Assembly (NCBI GenBank): GCA_029856435.1
Contig: JAHQXB010000176.1
Location: 1 to 56,639 of the forward strand
Source: Candidatus Jordarchaeia archaeon
GTDB lineage: Archaea > Asgardarchaeota > Jordiarchaeia > Jordiarchaeales > Jordiarchaeaceae
DNA length: 56,639 bases
Direction: 5' to 3'
The position numbers and the translations under genes are program-made. This document shows, one piece after another, positions 9,607-18,635 of the stretch. Position 1 is the first letter of the stretch. The number at the start of each line of letters is the position of its first letter. The notes under the pieces were generated by a model. That model saw only the letters and a list, made by a program, of their open reading frames with translations, made no database searches and had not been told where the DNA came from.

Positions 9607-10439
9607 AGAAGATGCCCAGAAAAATTAGGTTAACTTTGGACGAGATTATGTGCTCTGTCGCCTCAAGGGAGATTAGAGACTGGAATGTCGTCATAGTTGG
9701 CCACGGTTATCCTCTTCTTGCAGGCTACTTAGCCAAGAAGACTCACGCACCCCACGCCGTGCTAATTACGGAGTGCGGTTTGGTGGATCCAGATGTTTAC
9801 CGTCCCATGCAGCACCCAAACGATTTCTGCAGCACAAAGGGGGTTTCTATGTGTACTGATATACCTGACTTGTTTGCTTCAAACCTGTTTCGGGGATATG
9901 TTGATGTCGGTTTCCTGTCGGCTGCGGAGGTTGACAAGTATGGGAACATAAACACCTCCTACATTGGAGGGAAACACTTTGCAGGCAGTGGGGGAGCAAA
10001 TGAAATTGCGGGTTATGCCAAGAGAACAATCATTATGCTGAGACATGGAAAATTCGTTGAGGAATGTGAGTACATAACTACTCCGGGATACCTTGAGGGT
10101 TATGATTCACGTTACAAGGCGGGATTGCCGGAAGGGACAGGCCCCTCGATTCTGGTGAGCAGCAAGGGAGTTTTCCGTTTTGATGAGAAGACTAAAGAGA
10201 TGTACTTGGAGTCTTGCCATCCGGGTGTAACTGTGGAAGAGATTCAAAAGGAAATTCCTTGGAAACTTAAGATATCCCCTAACTTGAGGCAGACTTTGCC
10301 ACCCACAGAAGAGGAGCTTCGCATAATGAGGGAGTTTGCTCCAACAATATCACTCGGGCGATCCTTTTACGTGCAAATTATGATGAACTATATGCGAAAA
10401 TTCGTGGAGGACGCCCAAAAGGCAAAGTTGGGGAGCTGA
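9603..10439 (+). CDS. CoA-transferase-fold beta subunit, second pair
   Basis: A 278-residue beta chain beginning with GTG in a four-base overlap with the alpha gene; an ATG at 9612 is the alternative start. HAPHAVLITECGLVDP carries Glu57 where family I transferases have the catalytic Glu that forms the thioester anhydride. So this pair, unlike the one at 4275-5939, could be a true CoA transferase. VDKYGNINTSYIGG and FVEECEYITTPGYLEG are family landmarks. Probably moves CoA between a pathway intermediate and acetyl- or succinyl-CoA; the substrates cannot be read from sequence. Confidence 0.82.
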   Translation: MKKMPRKIRLTLDEIMCSVASREIRDWNVVIVGHGYPLLAGYLAKKTHAPHAVLITECGLVDPDVYRPMQHPNDFCSTKGVSMCTDIPDLFASNLFRGYVDVGFLSAAEVDKYGNINTSYIGGKHFAGSGGANEIAGYAKRTIIMLRHGKFVEECEYITTPGYLEGYDSRYKAGLPEGTGPSILVSSKGVFRFDEKTKEMYLESCHPGVTVEEIQKEIPWKLKISPNLRQTLPPTEEELRIMREFAPTISLGRSFYVQIMMNYMRKFVEDAQKAKLGS

Positions 10440-10468
10440 AACAAGGGGAAACTGGGGGCAAAAATCTA

Positions 10469-12172
10469 TTGGAGTGTGGAAACTGGATAGACTTGTACGG
10501 AGACGCCATACTCAAGCCTTGGTACGAAATGGTAAACAAAAGTCCTTGGGTAGAAGAGAATAGGAGATGGCTAAAAGTTTTACCAAAAAGTTTTCCCAAA
10601 ACTTTGAACTACCCAGAAGTTCCCCTATTTGAAGTTTGCGACCAGGCAGCTTTAAGGTTTCGTAATAATATTTCCGTTTGCATGATACTCCAGGACCGAA
10701 AGTACTCCTATCTGGAGATGAAGTACTATAGTGATCAGCTTGCCTCAGCTCTACGCGACCATTTTAACATTGGGAAGGAAGTTTCAGTAGCAATCGATAC
10801 TTGGAATAGTCCCGAATTTGTTTTCAGCCTCTTTGGAGTAAACAAAACCGGAGCCTCGTGCACTCTAATAAACCCTCTATTGACAACAGAAGATATAGAA
10901 TATACTATTAACGACGCGGAAATAGTTGACACAATAATTGTGGACAGCAAAGTCTACCCTAAAGTTAAAGACATAAAAAAACTCAAAAATTTCATCATAG
11001 CAGGCCAAGAGGAAATACCGGGAACCATAAACTTCTGGAAACTAATAAGGGCTCATAAGCCCAAACCGCCTAGAGTAGAAATTGAACCCAAAGAAGACAT
11101 AGCGGCGCTAATATATACCGGAGGAACCACAGGTAGACCCAAGGGTGTTATGCTCACCCACTATAATCTAGTTGCAAACACCCTCCAGTGCGCCTACACT
11201 GGACAGCATCCCTTACAAGCACGATCAATGTTCGGAAGGGGAGTAACACTGATAACACTTCCCATATGCCATATTTCAGGGTATGTAATGCTACTTAATG
11301 CTGTCTATGAGGGCTCCATGCTGGTCATGGAAAATACCTTTGACCCCAAATACATTTGTGAAGCCATACAATGGTACAGGGTGACAAGGTTTCCAGTTGT
11401 TCCCACAATACTAGTTATGCTAATAAATTTCAAGGAAATAGCCAACTATGATCTCAGCTCTCTCACCCTCGTAGGATCCGGAGCCATGGCTTTAGCCCCA
11501 GAAATAGCCAACAAGTTCGAGGAGCTAACCGGTTTAAAGGTAGTTCAAGGAATGGGCCTCACAGAGTGCTGCGCAGCCGTACTCTCAAACCCCATTTGGT
11601 CACCCTCTCTCATAAAACCTGGAAGTGTAGGAATACCAGTTTTGGACACCGATGTTAAAATCGTTGACCCAGTTACTACGGAAGAGCTACCCGTGGGCCA
11701 AGAAGGAGAACTCTGGGTTAGAGGACCACAGTTGATGAAGGGATACTGGAAAAATCCCCAAGCTACAGAAGAGGCAGTTAAAAATGGCTGGATGCGCACC
11801 GGGGATTTAGCGGTGATGGATGAGGATGGCTACATCTATCTTTCTGGGAGGCTTAAAGATATCATAAAATATAAGGGTTACAAACTTTTCCCCGACGAAA
11901 TAGAAGCAAAATTGTATGAGCATCCCGCCGTAAAGGAGTGCGCAGTGCTTGGGATACCAAATCTAGTCTCAGGCGAAGAAATAAAAGCGTTCATAGTTCT
12001 CAAAGATGAATACCAAGGAAAAATAACAGAAAAGGAGATCATTAATTGGGCTAAGGACAAACTCGGTCCCATAAAATATCCCCGAATGGTAGAGTTTAGG
12101 GAAAGTTTACCAAAAACTCTATCTGGTAAAGTTTTAAGAAGAAAATTAAGAGAGCAAGAAATGCAAAAATAG
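10469..12172 (+). CDS. Acyl-CoA synthetase (AMP-forming, FadD-like)
   Basis: A 567-residue ANL-superfamily ligase starting at TTG behind GGGGG. The ATP-binding loop YTGGTTGRPKG is at 216-226, then GMGLTECC (A5), a GD motif in MRTGDLAVMDEDGYIY, the hinge GRLKDIIKYKGYKLFPDEIE, and the catalytic Lys in LSGKVLRRKLRE near the C-terminus. It activates a carboxylic acid to its CoA ester with ATP to AMP. It sits between the CoA-transferase-like pair and the flavoprotein, so it is the likely entry step of this pathway; a medium/long-chain fatty acid or a cyclic acid are both possible. Confidence 0.9.
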   Translation: MECGNWIDLYGDAILKPWYEMVNKSPWVEENRRWLKVLPKSFPKTLNYPEVPLFEVCDQAALRFRNNISVCMILQDRKYSYLEMKYYSDQLASALRDHFNIGKEVSVAIDTWNSPEFVFSLFGVNKTGASCTLINPLLTTEDIEYTINDAEIVDTIIVDSKVYPKVKDIKKLKNFIIAGQEEIPGTINFWKLIRAHKPKPPRVEIEPKEDIAALIYTGGTTGRPKGVMLTHYNLVANTLQCAYTGQHPLQARSMFGRGVTLITLPICHISGYVMLLNAVYEGSMLVMENTFDPKYICEAIQWYRVTRFPVVPTILVMLINFKEIANYDLSSLTLVGSGAMALAPEIANKFEELTGLKVVQGMGLTECCAAVLSNPIWSPSLIKPGSVGIPVLDTDVKIVDPVTTEELPVGQEGELWVRGPQLMKGYWKNPQATEEAVKNGWMRTGDLAVMDEDGYIYLSGRLKDIIKYKGYKLFPDEIEAKLYEHPAVKECAVLGIPNLVSGEEIKAFIVLKDEYQGKITEKEIINWAKDKLGPIKYPRMVEFRESLPKTLSGKVLRRKLREQEMQK

Positions 12173-12267
12173 AAAATTGGAAGGTGATATGATTCTAAAA
12201 ATTTATCAAAGAGCTTTTCTTTATTATAAAATAAAAAATTATTCAATGTTAAAAAGGAGGGATTAAA

Positions 12268-13281
12268 ATGATAAAAACTAAACTAACAGAAATGCTAGGA
12301 ATAAAACACCCCATAATACAAGCGCCAATGGGACCCTTTTATACAACCAAGCTTGCAGCAGCGGTAACAAACGCAGGAGCACTCGGAATAGTATCGCATA
12401 CTAACCTCTTCGGCAAAGACCCCGTGAAAGAGATGGAAGAAAATGTTAAGTGGGTCGCAGAAAATAGTGAAGGACCCTTCGGAGTAAATATCAGAGTTGC
12501 CAGACTACAAATCGACGCCCCAGAACTAATCAAACTGGTAATAAGACTAAGAAAAGAAAACCCCGAGCTAAGAGAGCGACTAAAAGTAGTAATAACCTCT
12601 GCTGGAAACCCTAGACCACCGGCCACAGAATTCAAAGCCCACGATCCCGAACTAATACACTTCCACGTGGCTCCAACCCTTTATCATGCTCTGAAAGTAG
12701 ATTCACTATGCGACGGCATAATAGCCACTGGCTATGAGGGAGGAGGACATCAAAGCTATGAGGGAGTAAACACTTCAGTTCTCGTTCCTGAAGTGGTTGA
12801 AAAATGCAAGAAGCCAGTCGTAGCTTGTGGAGGCTTCTTTAATGGGCGGGGCCTTGCTGCCGCCCTAGCTATGGGCGCGGTGGGTATTCAGATGGGCACC
12901 CGCTTTATAGCGACTAGGGAGTGTGAATTTCACCAGAATTATAAAGAGTTCATTGTGAGGTCGAAAGATTCCGACACTGTTGTTACCCAAGGAATGCTGG
13001 GACCCATTAGGCTGCTTAAGAACAAGTACACGGAGGAGCATAAAGAGATTTTGACCAAAGAGGAAAAAATAGAGTTGGAGCAGAAACTGGACTTAGAGAA
13101 GCTTATTGAAGATCAAAAGAAATACGAGTTGGTATATCAGGGGGAGGTCGAGAGGGGCCCAGTACTTTGCGGGGAGTCCTGTGGTGGAGTTAATGATATT
13201 CCAACAGTGAAGGAAATTATTGAAAGGACAGTCAAGGAAGCAGAGGAAATACTTAGGGGAATCGGAAAACTTGTTGTATAA
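12268..13281 (+). CDS. Nitronate-monooxygenase-family flavoprotein, IpdC-like
   Basis: A 337-residue FMN-binding TIM-barrel protein of the NMO / enoyl-reductase II family, with a strong AAAGGAGGG site. Seen: HPIIQAPMG at the N-terminus, the glycine motif GYEGGGHQS near 155, and ACGGFFNGRGLAAALAMGA followed by MGTRFIAT for FMN phosphate binding. The end, CGGVNDIPTVKEIIER, resembles the mycobacterial protein IpdC, which works next to IpdAB in steroid ring degradation. In this context a role on an unsaturated or cyclic acyl-CoA is more likely than nitroalkane oxidation. That assignment is inference from context and remembered family resemblance. Confidence 0.75.
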   Translation: MIKTKLTEMLGIKHPIIQAPMGPFYTTKLAAAVTNAGALGIVSHTNLFGKDPVKEMEENVKWVAENSEGPFGVNIRVARLQIDAPELIKLVIRLRKENPELRERLKVVITSAGNPRPPATEFKAHDPELIHFHVAPTLYHALKVDSLCDGIIATGYEGGGHQSYEGVNTSVLVPEVVEKCKKPVVACGGFFNGRGLAAALAMGAVGIQMGTRFIATRECEFHQNYKEFIVRSKDSDTVVTQGMLGPIRLLKNKYTEEHKEILTKEEKIELEQKLDLEKLIEDQKKYELVYQGEVERGPVLCGESCGGVNDIPTVKEIIERTVKEAEEILRGIGKLVV

Positions 13282-13452
13282 TGGCGTCGCATTGCGCTTT
13301 CCCAGTTCAATTTCCAATATTTACGTTTTGTGGTAATTGATGATGCGTCTATGATTGTCAAGAGTTGAAACAAAATTGGTTTATAACGCCCTTTTATTTT
13401 ATTGTAACTGGAATTTATAATAAAGTAATTCCAACTTTTTGGAGGAAACTTA

Positions 13453-14424
13453 ATGGGCAAAAAGCTTCTTGTTACTGGTATGGATTTTCTTCTGGATTGG
13501 GTTAAGCAGCACATAAAAAGTGCGGAAATCGTTTGTACGTCGAATGTTTCTGAGGAGAATCTATGCCGCATGGTTGAGGATGCTGATGGTATACTATATA
13601 TGCAAGCCTTGAATTATCCCATTACCCGGAAAATTATTGAATCTGGTAAAAAGTTGAGGTTCATAAGTTCGGCGGGTGTGGGGTATGAACGCATCGATGT
13701 TCAAGCCGCCACGGATAATGGGGTGGTGGTAATGAACATGCCTGTGGGTACCACTGTGTCTGTGGCGGAACACACTGTGGCTTTAATACTGGCGTGTGCA
13801 AAGAATCTGGTCAAGGCCCACGAAAACGTGGTTAAGGGGGGATGGAGACTCCTAGCCATGGGTGTTGAACTGTGGAATAAAACTTTGGGAATAATTGGTT
13901 TTGGCAGAATAGGTAGAGAAGTGGTTAAAAGGATGAAGGGATTTGAAATGAATATCTTGGTGTATGACCCATACGTGGAGGAGAACGAAATCAGAAATAT
14001 GGGGGGCAGAAAAGTGGACTTGGAAACACTGCTTAAGGAGTCGGACATAGTCTCAATTCACTCACCCTTAACCAAAGAGACCGAGGGACTAATAGGCGAT
14101 GAAGAACTGAAATTAATGAAACCAACAGCTATCTTGGTAAACACCGCCAGAGGAGAACTAGTGGATGAAGATGCGCTTGTTAAGGCGTTGAAGGAGAGAA
14201 GGATAAGTTATGCGGGTCTGGATGTTTTTCGGCAGGAACCCCTAAATAAGGATAATCCCCTACTAACCTTGGACAATGTTGTTCTGACGCCACATATGGC
14301 GGTTCAAACACTTGACGCTGTAATTAGAATGATGAATCAAAACGGTATTCAAGTCGAAAAGGCTTTAAATGGAATTTATGAAAATGTGGTAAACCCCGAG
14401 GTTTTAACGAAATTGAAAAAATAA
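13453..14424 (+). CDS. D-isomer-specific 2-hydroxyacid dehydrogenase
   Basis: A 323-residue NAD-dependent dehydrogenase related to phosphoglycerate dehydrogenase but without an ACT domain. The Rossmann motif GIIGFGRIGRE lies near 150; the catalytic Arg in NTARGEL, Glu in FRQEP and His in TPHMA follow in the usual order. ATG follows TTGGAGGAAA. It is the first gene of a run with iorA, iorB and acdA (17 bases to iorA). There it could reduce aryl- or alkylpyruvates to 2-hydroxyacids, an electron sink for amino-acid fermentation. Serine biosynthesis (SerA) is the alternative. Confidence 0.85.
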   Translation: MGKKLLVTGMDFLLDWVKQHIKSAEIVCTSNVSEENLCRMVEDADGILYMQALNYPITRKIIESGKKLRFISSAGVGYERIDVQAATDNGVVVMNMPVGTTVSVAEHTVALILACAKNLVKAHENVVKGGWRLLAMGVELWNKTLGIIGFGRIGREVVKRMKGFEMNILVYDPYVEENEIRNMGGRKVDLETLLKESDIVSIHSPLTKETEGLIGDEELKLMKPTAILVNTARGELVDEDALVKALKERRISYAGLDVFRQEPLNKDNPLLTLDNVVLTPHMAVQTLDAVIRMMNQNGIQVEKALNGIYENVVNPEVLTKLKK

Positions 14425-14441
14425 CTTGGAGGTATAAGTAA

Positions 14442-16361
14442 ATGAGTTTAGAGGTTGGACTGGATGCTCCTGGAAAAAAGGTTCTTTTGATGGGAAACGA
14501 GGCGGTTGCTAGGGGAGCATTGGAAGGAAACTGTCAGTTTGCTGCTTCCTACCCCGGAACACCTGCTTCGGAAATATTGGAGACTATGGCTCGTTTGGCA
14601 AAGGATTTTGAAATATACGCTCAATGGTCAACGAATGAGGCGGCTGCTTTCTGGGCTGGAGCTGGAGCCACTTATTGCGGCTTAAGATCTATGGTTTCGG
14701 CGAAACATCATGGAGTAGCGTGGATGACCGATCAACTTATCCACATTTCTCACTGGCAAATTGGTAAAGGCGGGCTCGTCATAGTGATTGGAGACGATCC
14801 GAAGGGACATAGTTCAGCTAACGAGTATGATTCTAGGAATCTGGCATCTAGAGTTTTTGAGATTCCCATTTTGGAGCCTGCAGATCCTCAAGAATCCAAA
14901 GAGTTTACTAAAATGGCGTTCGACTTTTCAGAAAAACTAAAACTCCCCATATATGTGAGGATGACCACCAGAGTATGCCACGCAAGTGGGGATGTGCTTC
15001 TGGGAGAGATTCCCAAAGAAAAGAGAGTTCCCAGCTATTATCCCACATTCTTTGAATTGGGAATGGAAATGCTCATGGCAAAGGGATGGGTGGATGTATC
15101 TTACCTACACGAAAGATTGCACACAAAAAAGCTAAAAGAAGCCGCCGAAATATCAGAAAACTTTCCAGGCAACAAATTGGAGATGAGTGGAGACGAGGAG
15201 ATAGGGATAATTGCGTCTGGGGTTTGTCGTCACTATGTGGAAGAGGCTGTGGATAAGCTCGGAGTTAAAGCAGCGTTCCTGCACTTGGGCATGTCTTTTC
15301 CCCTGCCCAAAGAGAAGGTGTCCAAACTCCTAAAATCCGTTAGTAAAGTAATAGTTTTTGAGGAGACAGACCCAGTCATCGAAACTGAGGTTAGAACATT
15401 GGCAAAGGACGAATCTTTGGGTGTCGAAATCTTGGGTAAAAGAAATGCGTTTACTCCCATCTCTGGCGAATTAAACCCCTTAGATGTTATGGTTGTGCTT
15501 TCAAAAGCCTATGGTAAACCTATCCCCACAGTTCCGGAAAGGAAGGAACTTAGGGAAATGATTAAGCCCTATGAGGGAATGAGGAGAATAGTTTTGTGTG
15601 CCGGGTGTCCCCACAGAGCATCCGCATATGCAGTGAAGCTGGCGGCTAAAACCTTCAAAGGAGGATCCTATATTGGAATAGGGGACATTGGTTGCTATGG
15701 CATGATGGGACCCCCGCCCCTTATGGCCTTCACCCTAACCAACTGTATGGGGGGAAGCATTGGACTGGCAAATGGTATAGCTAAAGCGGGAATAGACCAA
15801 CCAGTGGTAGCATTCATAGGGGACTCCACGTTCTACCATGCAGGTATACCTCCTCTGATAAATGCCACCTTCAACAACGCCAAATTTACCACAATTGTTC
15901 TAGATAACCAAGTAACTGCATTAACCGGTTTTCAACCCCACCCCGGATCCGGATTCACCGCTATGGGCGATAAAACTAAACCGGTGAAGATAGAGGATAT
16001 AGCAAGGGCATGTGGAATAGAGTTTGTAGAAGTAGTGGATCCATATAATATCAAAAAGGCGGCTGAAGTCATTAAGGCGGCTTTTGAGCATCCCAAAGCG
16101 TCCCTTGTAATATGTAGGAGGCTGTGTTCAACAGAGGCTCTAAGAAGGAGAAGAAGCGAGGGATTACCGCCACCAAAGCCCTTCATGGTAGACCCAGATT
16201 TGTGTAATGGATGCAAAATATGTATAAATGAGTTTGGTTGCCCAGCAATGATCTGGGATGAGAAGACAAAGAAGGTATCAATAGATGAAACTCTGTGCAT
16301 AGGTTGTGCAGTCTGCACCCAAGTATGTCCAGAAAAAGCCCCAAAAGCAGTCAAGGAGTGA
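14442..16361 (+). CDS. iorA: Indolepyruvate:ferredoxin oxidoreductase alpha subunit
   Basis: A 639-residue fused pyruvate-domain/TPP-domain chain. The N-terminal part starts GNEAVARGALEGNCQFAASYPGTPASE, the TPP-binding segment has GDIGCYGMMG and GDSTFYHAG, and the C-terminus has two 4Fe-4S motifs: CNGCKIC with a following Cys-Pro, and CIGCAVCTQVCP. Together with IorB it would oxidatively decarboxylate aryl-2-oxoacids (from Trp, Phe, Tyr) to aryl-acetyl-CoA, reducing ferredoxin in the cytoplasm. GGAGGT precedes ATG 14442. Length and architecture match archaeal IorA. iorB follows by 8 bases. Confidence 0.95.
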   Translation: MSLEVGLDAPGKKVLLMGNEAVARGALEGNCQFAASYPGTPASEILETMARLAKDFEIYAQWSTNEAAAFWAGAGATYCGLRSMVSAKHHGVAWMTDQLIHISHWQIGKGGLVIVIGDDPKGHSSANEYDSRNLASRVFEIPILEPADPQESKEFTKMAFDFSEKLKLPIYVRMTTRVCHASGDVLLGEIPKEKRVPSYYPTFFELGMEMLMAKGWVDVSYLHERLHTKKLKEAAEISENFPGNKLEMSGDEEIGIIASGVCRHYVEEAVDKLGVKAAFLHLGMSFPLPKEKVSKLLKSVSKVIVFEETDPVIETEVRTLAKDESLGVEILGKRNAFTPISGELNPLDVMVVLSKAYGKPIPTVPERKELREMIKPYEGMRRIVLCAGCPHRASAYAVKLAAKTFKGGSYIGIGDIGCYGMMGPPPLMAFTLTNCMGGSIGLANGIAKAGIDQPVVAFIGDSTFYHAGIPPLINATFNNAKFTTIVLDNQVTALTGFQPHPGSGFTAMGDKTKPVKIEDIARACGIEFVEVVDPYNIKKAAEVIKAAFEHPKASLVICRRLCSTEALRRRRSEGLPPPKPFMVDPDLCNGCKICINEFGCPAMIWDEKTKKVSIDETLCIGCAVCTQVCPEKAPKAVKE

Positions 16362-16368
16362 AAAGGTA

Positions 16369-16956
16369 ATGAAGAAAAACTTTGACATACTAATAGCAGG
16401 AGTAGGGGGACAGGGAGGAGTTCTAACTTCCAGAATAATAGGAGACGCAGCAATTGAAGCAGGCTACCATGTAACTGTGGGCGAAACATTTGGAGCCAGC
16501 CAAAGAGGAGGCTCTGTCATAACCCACGTTCGACTGGGGAGAGAAAGAATTTACGGTCCACTCATACCCGAGGCGAGTGGCGACGCAGTGATTGGGTTGG
16601 AGCCACTTGAATCACTTAAATGTGCAGTGAAGTTCCTTAAACCCAACGGGATAATAGTGACCAATGAACGCCCTATACTGCCGCCGGACAAAAACTATCC
16701 GGAGCGGGATAAAATATTCGAATCCGCGAGGAAAATTCCCGCACAACTGTTCTCACTCGACAGCGTCAAACTGGCTAAAGAAGCGGGGGACATACTATCG
16801 TCAAACATTGTTATGATAGGCGCAGCCTATGCGGTAAAGGCACTCCCCATAGAAGAGGAATATTTGAAGAACTCCATCCGAAGTAAGCTCCCCAAAGCAG
16901 TCGACTTAAACCTTAGAGCATTTGAATTAGGAAAAAAGGCGATGGAGAAGAAGTGA
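16369..16956 (+). CDS. iorB: Indolepyruvate:ferredoxin oxidoreductase beta subunit
   Basis: A 195-residue IorB with the gamma-type 2-oxoacid oxidoreductase fold: AGVGGQGGVLTSRIIGDAA at the N-terminus and GETFGASQRGGSVITHVR. I start it at ATG 16369, 8 bases after the iorA stop; the frame extends upstream into iorA (to 16306) but those residues are not IorB-like. Partner of IorA. The stop overlaps the acdA start (TGATG), so translation is probably coupled. Confidence 0.95.
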   Translation: MKKNFDILIAGVGGQGGVLTSRIIGDAAIEAGYHVTVGETFGASQRGGSVITHVRLGRERIYGPLIPEASGDAVIGLEPLESLKCAVKFLKPNGIIVTNERPILPPDKNYPERDKIFESARKIPAQLFSLDSVKLAKEAGDILSSNIVMIGAAYAVKALPIEEEYLKNSIRSKLPKAVDLNLRAFELGKKAMEKK

Positions 16957-18395
16957 TGCCTGAAGAAAACCGGATTACACAACAACTCACTCCCCTTTTT
17001 AAACCGTCCTCGGTTGCCATAATAGGAGCTTCCGCCACCCCCATGAAGTTCCCTACTTGGATCACATCCACCGCCCTAAAAAGCAGTTTCCAAGGCAAAA
17101 TGTATCTTGTGAATCCCAGAACCAAAGAAATCCAGGGAATAAAAACCTACCCCAGCATATTAGACATTAAGGATAACGTGGACCTCGCGGCAATAATAAT
17201 ACCCGCGGACCTAATTCCAGGAGTGATGGAGGAATGCGTTGAGAAGGGTGTTAAAGCTGCAATCATATTTTCTTCGGGTTTCAGAGAAATAGGAGAAAAG
17301 GGAATAAAAAGGGAGGAGGAAATACTCAGAATAGCTAGAAGAGGAAATATTAGGCTGGTTGGCCCCAACTGCATGGGAATATACAGCTCAGAAGTAAACC
17401 TCACCCTATCCATAATTTCATTTAAGGAAAAGGGAGAGATTGCATTCATAACCCAGAGTGGCGGCTACGGTATCGAGATATGCTCCTCGGCTATGTCTAA
17501 AGGCATAAATTTTAGCAAGTTCATAAGCGTGGGCGATAAAATAGATATCCAAGACTATGAGTACCTGGAGTACCTTTACCAGGACCCGGACACCAAGGCT
17601 ATAATGATGTATATAGAGGGAATAGAGAAGGGTAGGGAATTCCTAAACACTGCAAAGAAGGTAACCCGAAGAAAACCCATATTCGCAATAAAAATTGGAA
17701 GAACAATAGAAGGCAGCAGAGCTGCAAGCTCCCACACTGGAGCACTAGCTGGAAAAGACGCCCTATACGACGCAGTCTTCAGGCAGAGCGGAATAATAAG
17801 AGCATACGATATAGAAGAACTCTTCGACTATCTGAAAGCTTACCTGACTCAACCCCTACCAAAAGGAAACCGTGTGGGATTACTTGTGGGAAGCGGTGGG
17901 GTGGGCTGCGCAGCCACAGATAAATGCGTAGAATTGGGGCTGCAGGTTCCAGAGATAAGCGAAGAGAACAAAGAAATGTTAAGAGCCATTTTGCCCGAAT
18001 TCGCATCCGTAAGGAATCCAGTGGACTTCACAGCATCTGGAGCCCAAGGAATATTCACAAACACCCAAGTGCTCAAAAAGCTCTTCGCAGACCCAAACAT
18101 TGACGCCTGGTTTTTCGGAGGATTCACCAGCTCATCCATAGCAGAAATAAAGGACATAATAGAACAATTCAGACCAGCCATAGACAAAATAAATTCCAAA
18201 GATTTAATGGGAGAAATCAAAGTGCCATTAGTGGGATCCATGGATGAAAACGATATAGTTAGGCCAATTATGGAAAAAATGTTCGGAGCAATATTCTACC
18301 CAACACCCGAAAGAGCAATACGAGCACTATCCGCACTATACCGATATGGAAAATACTTGGGAGGGAAGGAAGCCGAAGATTCCACTTTTAAATAA
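16956..18395 (+). CDS. acdA: Acetyl-CoA synthetase (ADP-forming) alpha chain
   Basis: A 479-residue NDP-forming acyl-CoA synthetase alpha chain: CoA-binding Rossmann domain (SVAIIGASATPMKFP), then two ligase-CoA domains. The phosphohistidine motif is SSHTGALAGKD. It converts acyl-CoA plus ADP and phosphate to acid, CoA and ATP. The ATP-grasp beta chain is not in this window and must be encoded elsewhere. Start at ATG 16956 inside TGATG; GTG 16953 is possible. Following iorAB directly, it most likely takes aryl-acetyl-CoA or branched acyl-CoA to give ATP (ACS II-like), though substrate range cannot be read from sequence. Confidence 0.9.
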   Translation: MPEENRITQQLTPLFKPSSVAIIGASATPMKFPTWITSTALKSSFQGKMYLVNPRTKEIQGIKTYPSILDIKDNVDLAAIIIPADLIPGVMEECVEKGVKAAIIFSSGFREIGEKGIKREEEILRIARRGNIRLVGPNCMGIYSSEVNLTLSIISFKEKGEIAFITQSGGYGIEICSSAMSKGINFSKFISVGDKIDIQDYEYLEYLYQDPDTKAIMMYIEGIEKGREFLNTAKKVTRRKPIFAIKIGRTIEGSRAASSHTGALAGKDALYDAVFRQSGIIRAYDIEELFDYLKAYLTQPLPKGNRVGLLVGSGGVGCAATDKCVELGLQVPEISEENKEMLRAILPEFASVRNPVDFTASGAQGIFTNTQVLKKLFADPNIDAWFFGGFTSSSIAEIKDIIEQFRPAIDKINSKDLMGEIKVPLVGSMDENDIVRPIMEKMFGAIFYPTPERAIRALSALYRYGKYLGGKEAEDSTFK

Positions 18396-18481
18396 AATCT
18401 GTGAGCCAACAGTGGTGCCACTCCACTAGACAATTTTTCAGCTATACACTCCCTAAAACATTTAATCATAGGAACAGTTTA

Positions 18482-18609
18482 AAAGGGCATTGGTGATGTA
18501 GATTAGCCCGATTCTACCCCTCGTTTTGAGGCTCTAAATCGGAAAAGAAGCCCTATAAACGCTTCCTTCGAAGACGAAATCGAACGAATCTACACCCCGA
18601 AAGGGCATT
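18482..18609 (+). mobile_element. Miniature inverted-repeat element family 1, copy A
   Basis: A 108 bp element at 18492-18599 flanked by exact 10-bp direct repeats AAAGGGCATT (18482-18491 and 18600-18609). The left end is GGTGATGTAGATT and the right end is near its inverse (AATCTACACCCCG). The centre has GGCTCTAAATC and AAGAAGCCCTATAAACGC, shared with copy B. It carries no open frame. It lies between acdA and the dead hicB copy. Confidence 0.85.
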
Positions 18610-18635
18610 CAGGATAATGGCGTTATTAGTGATAG

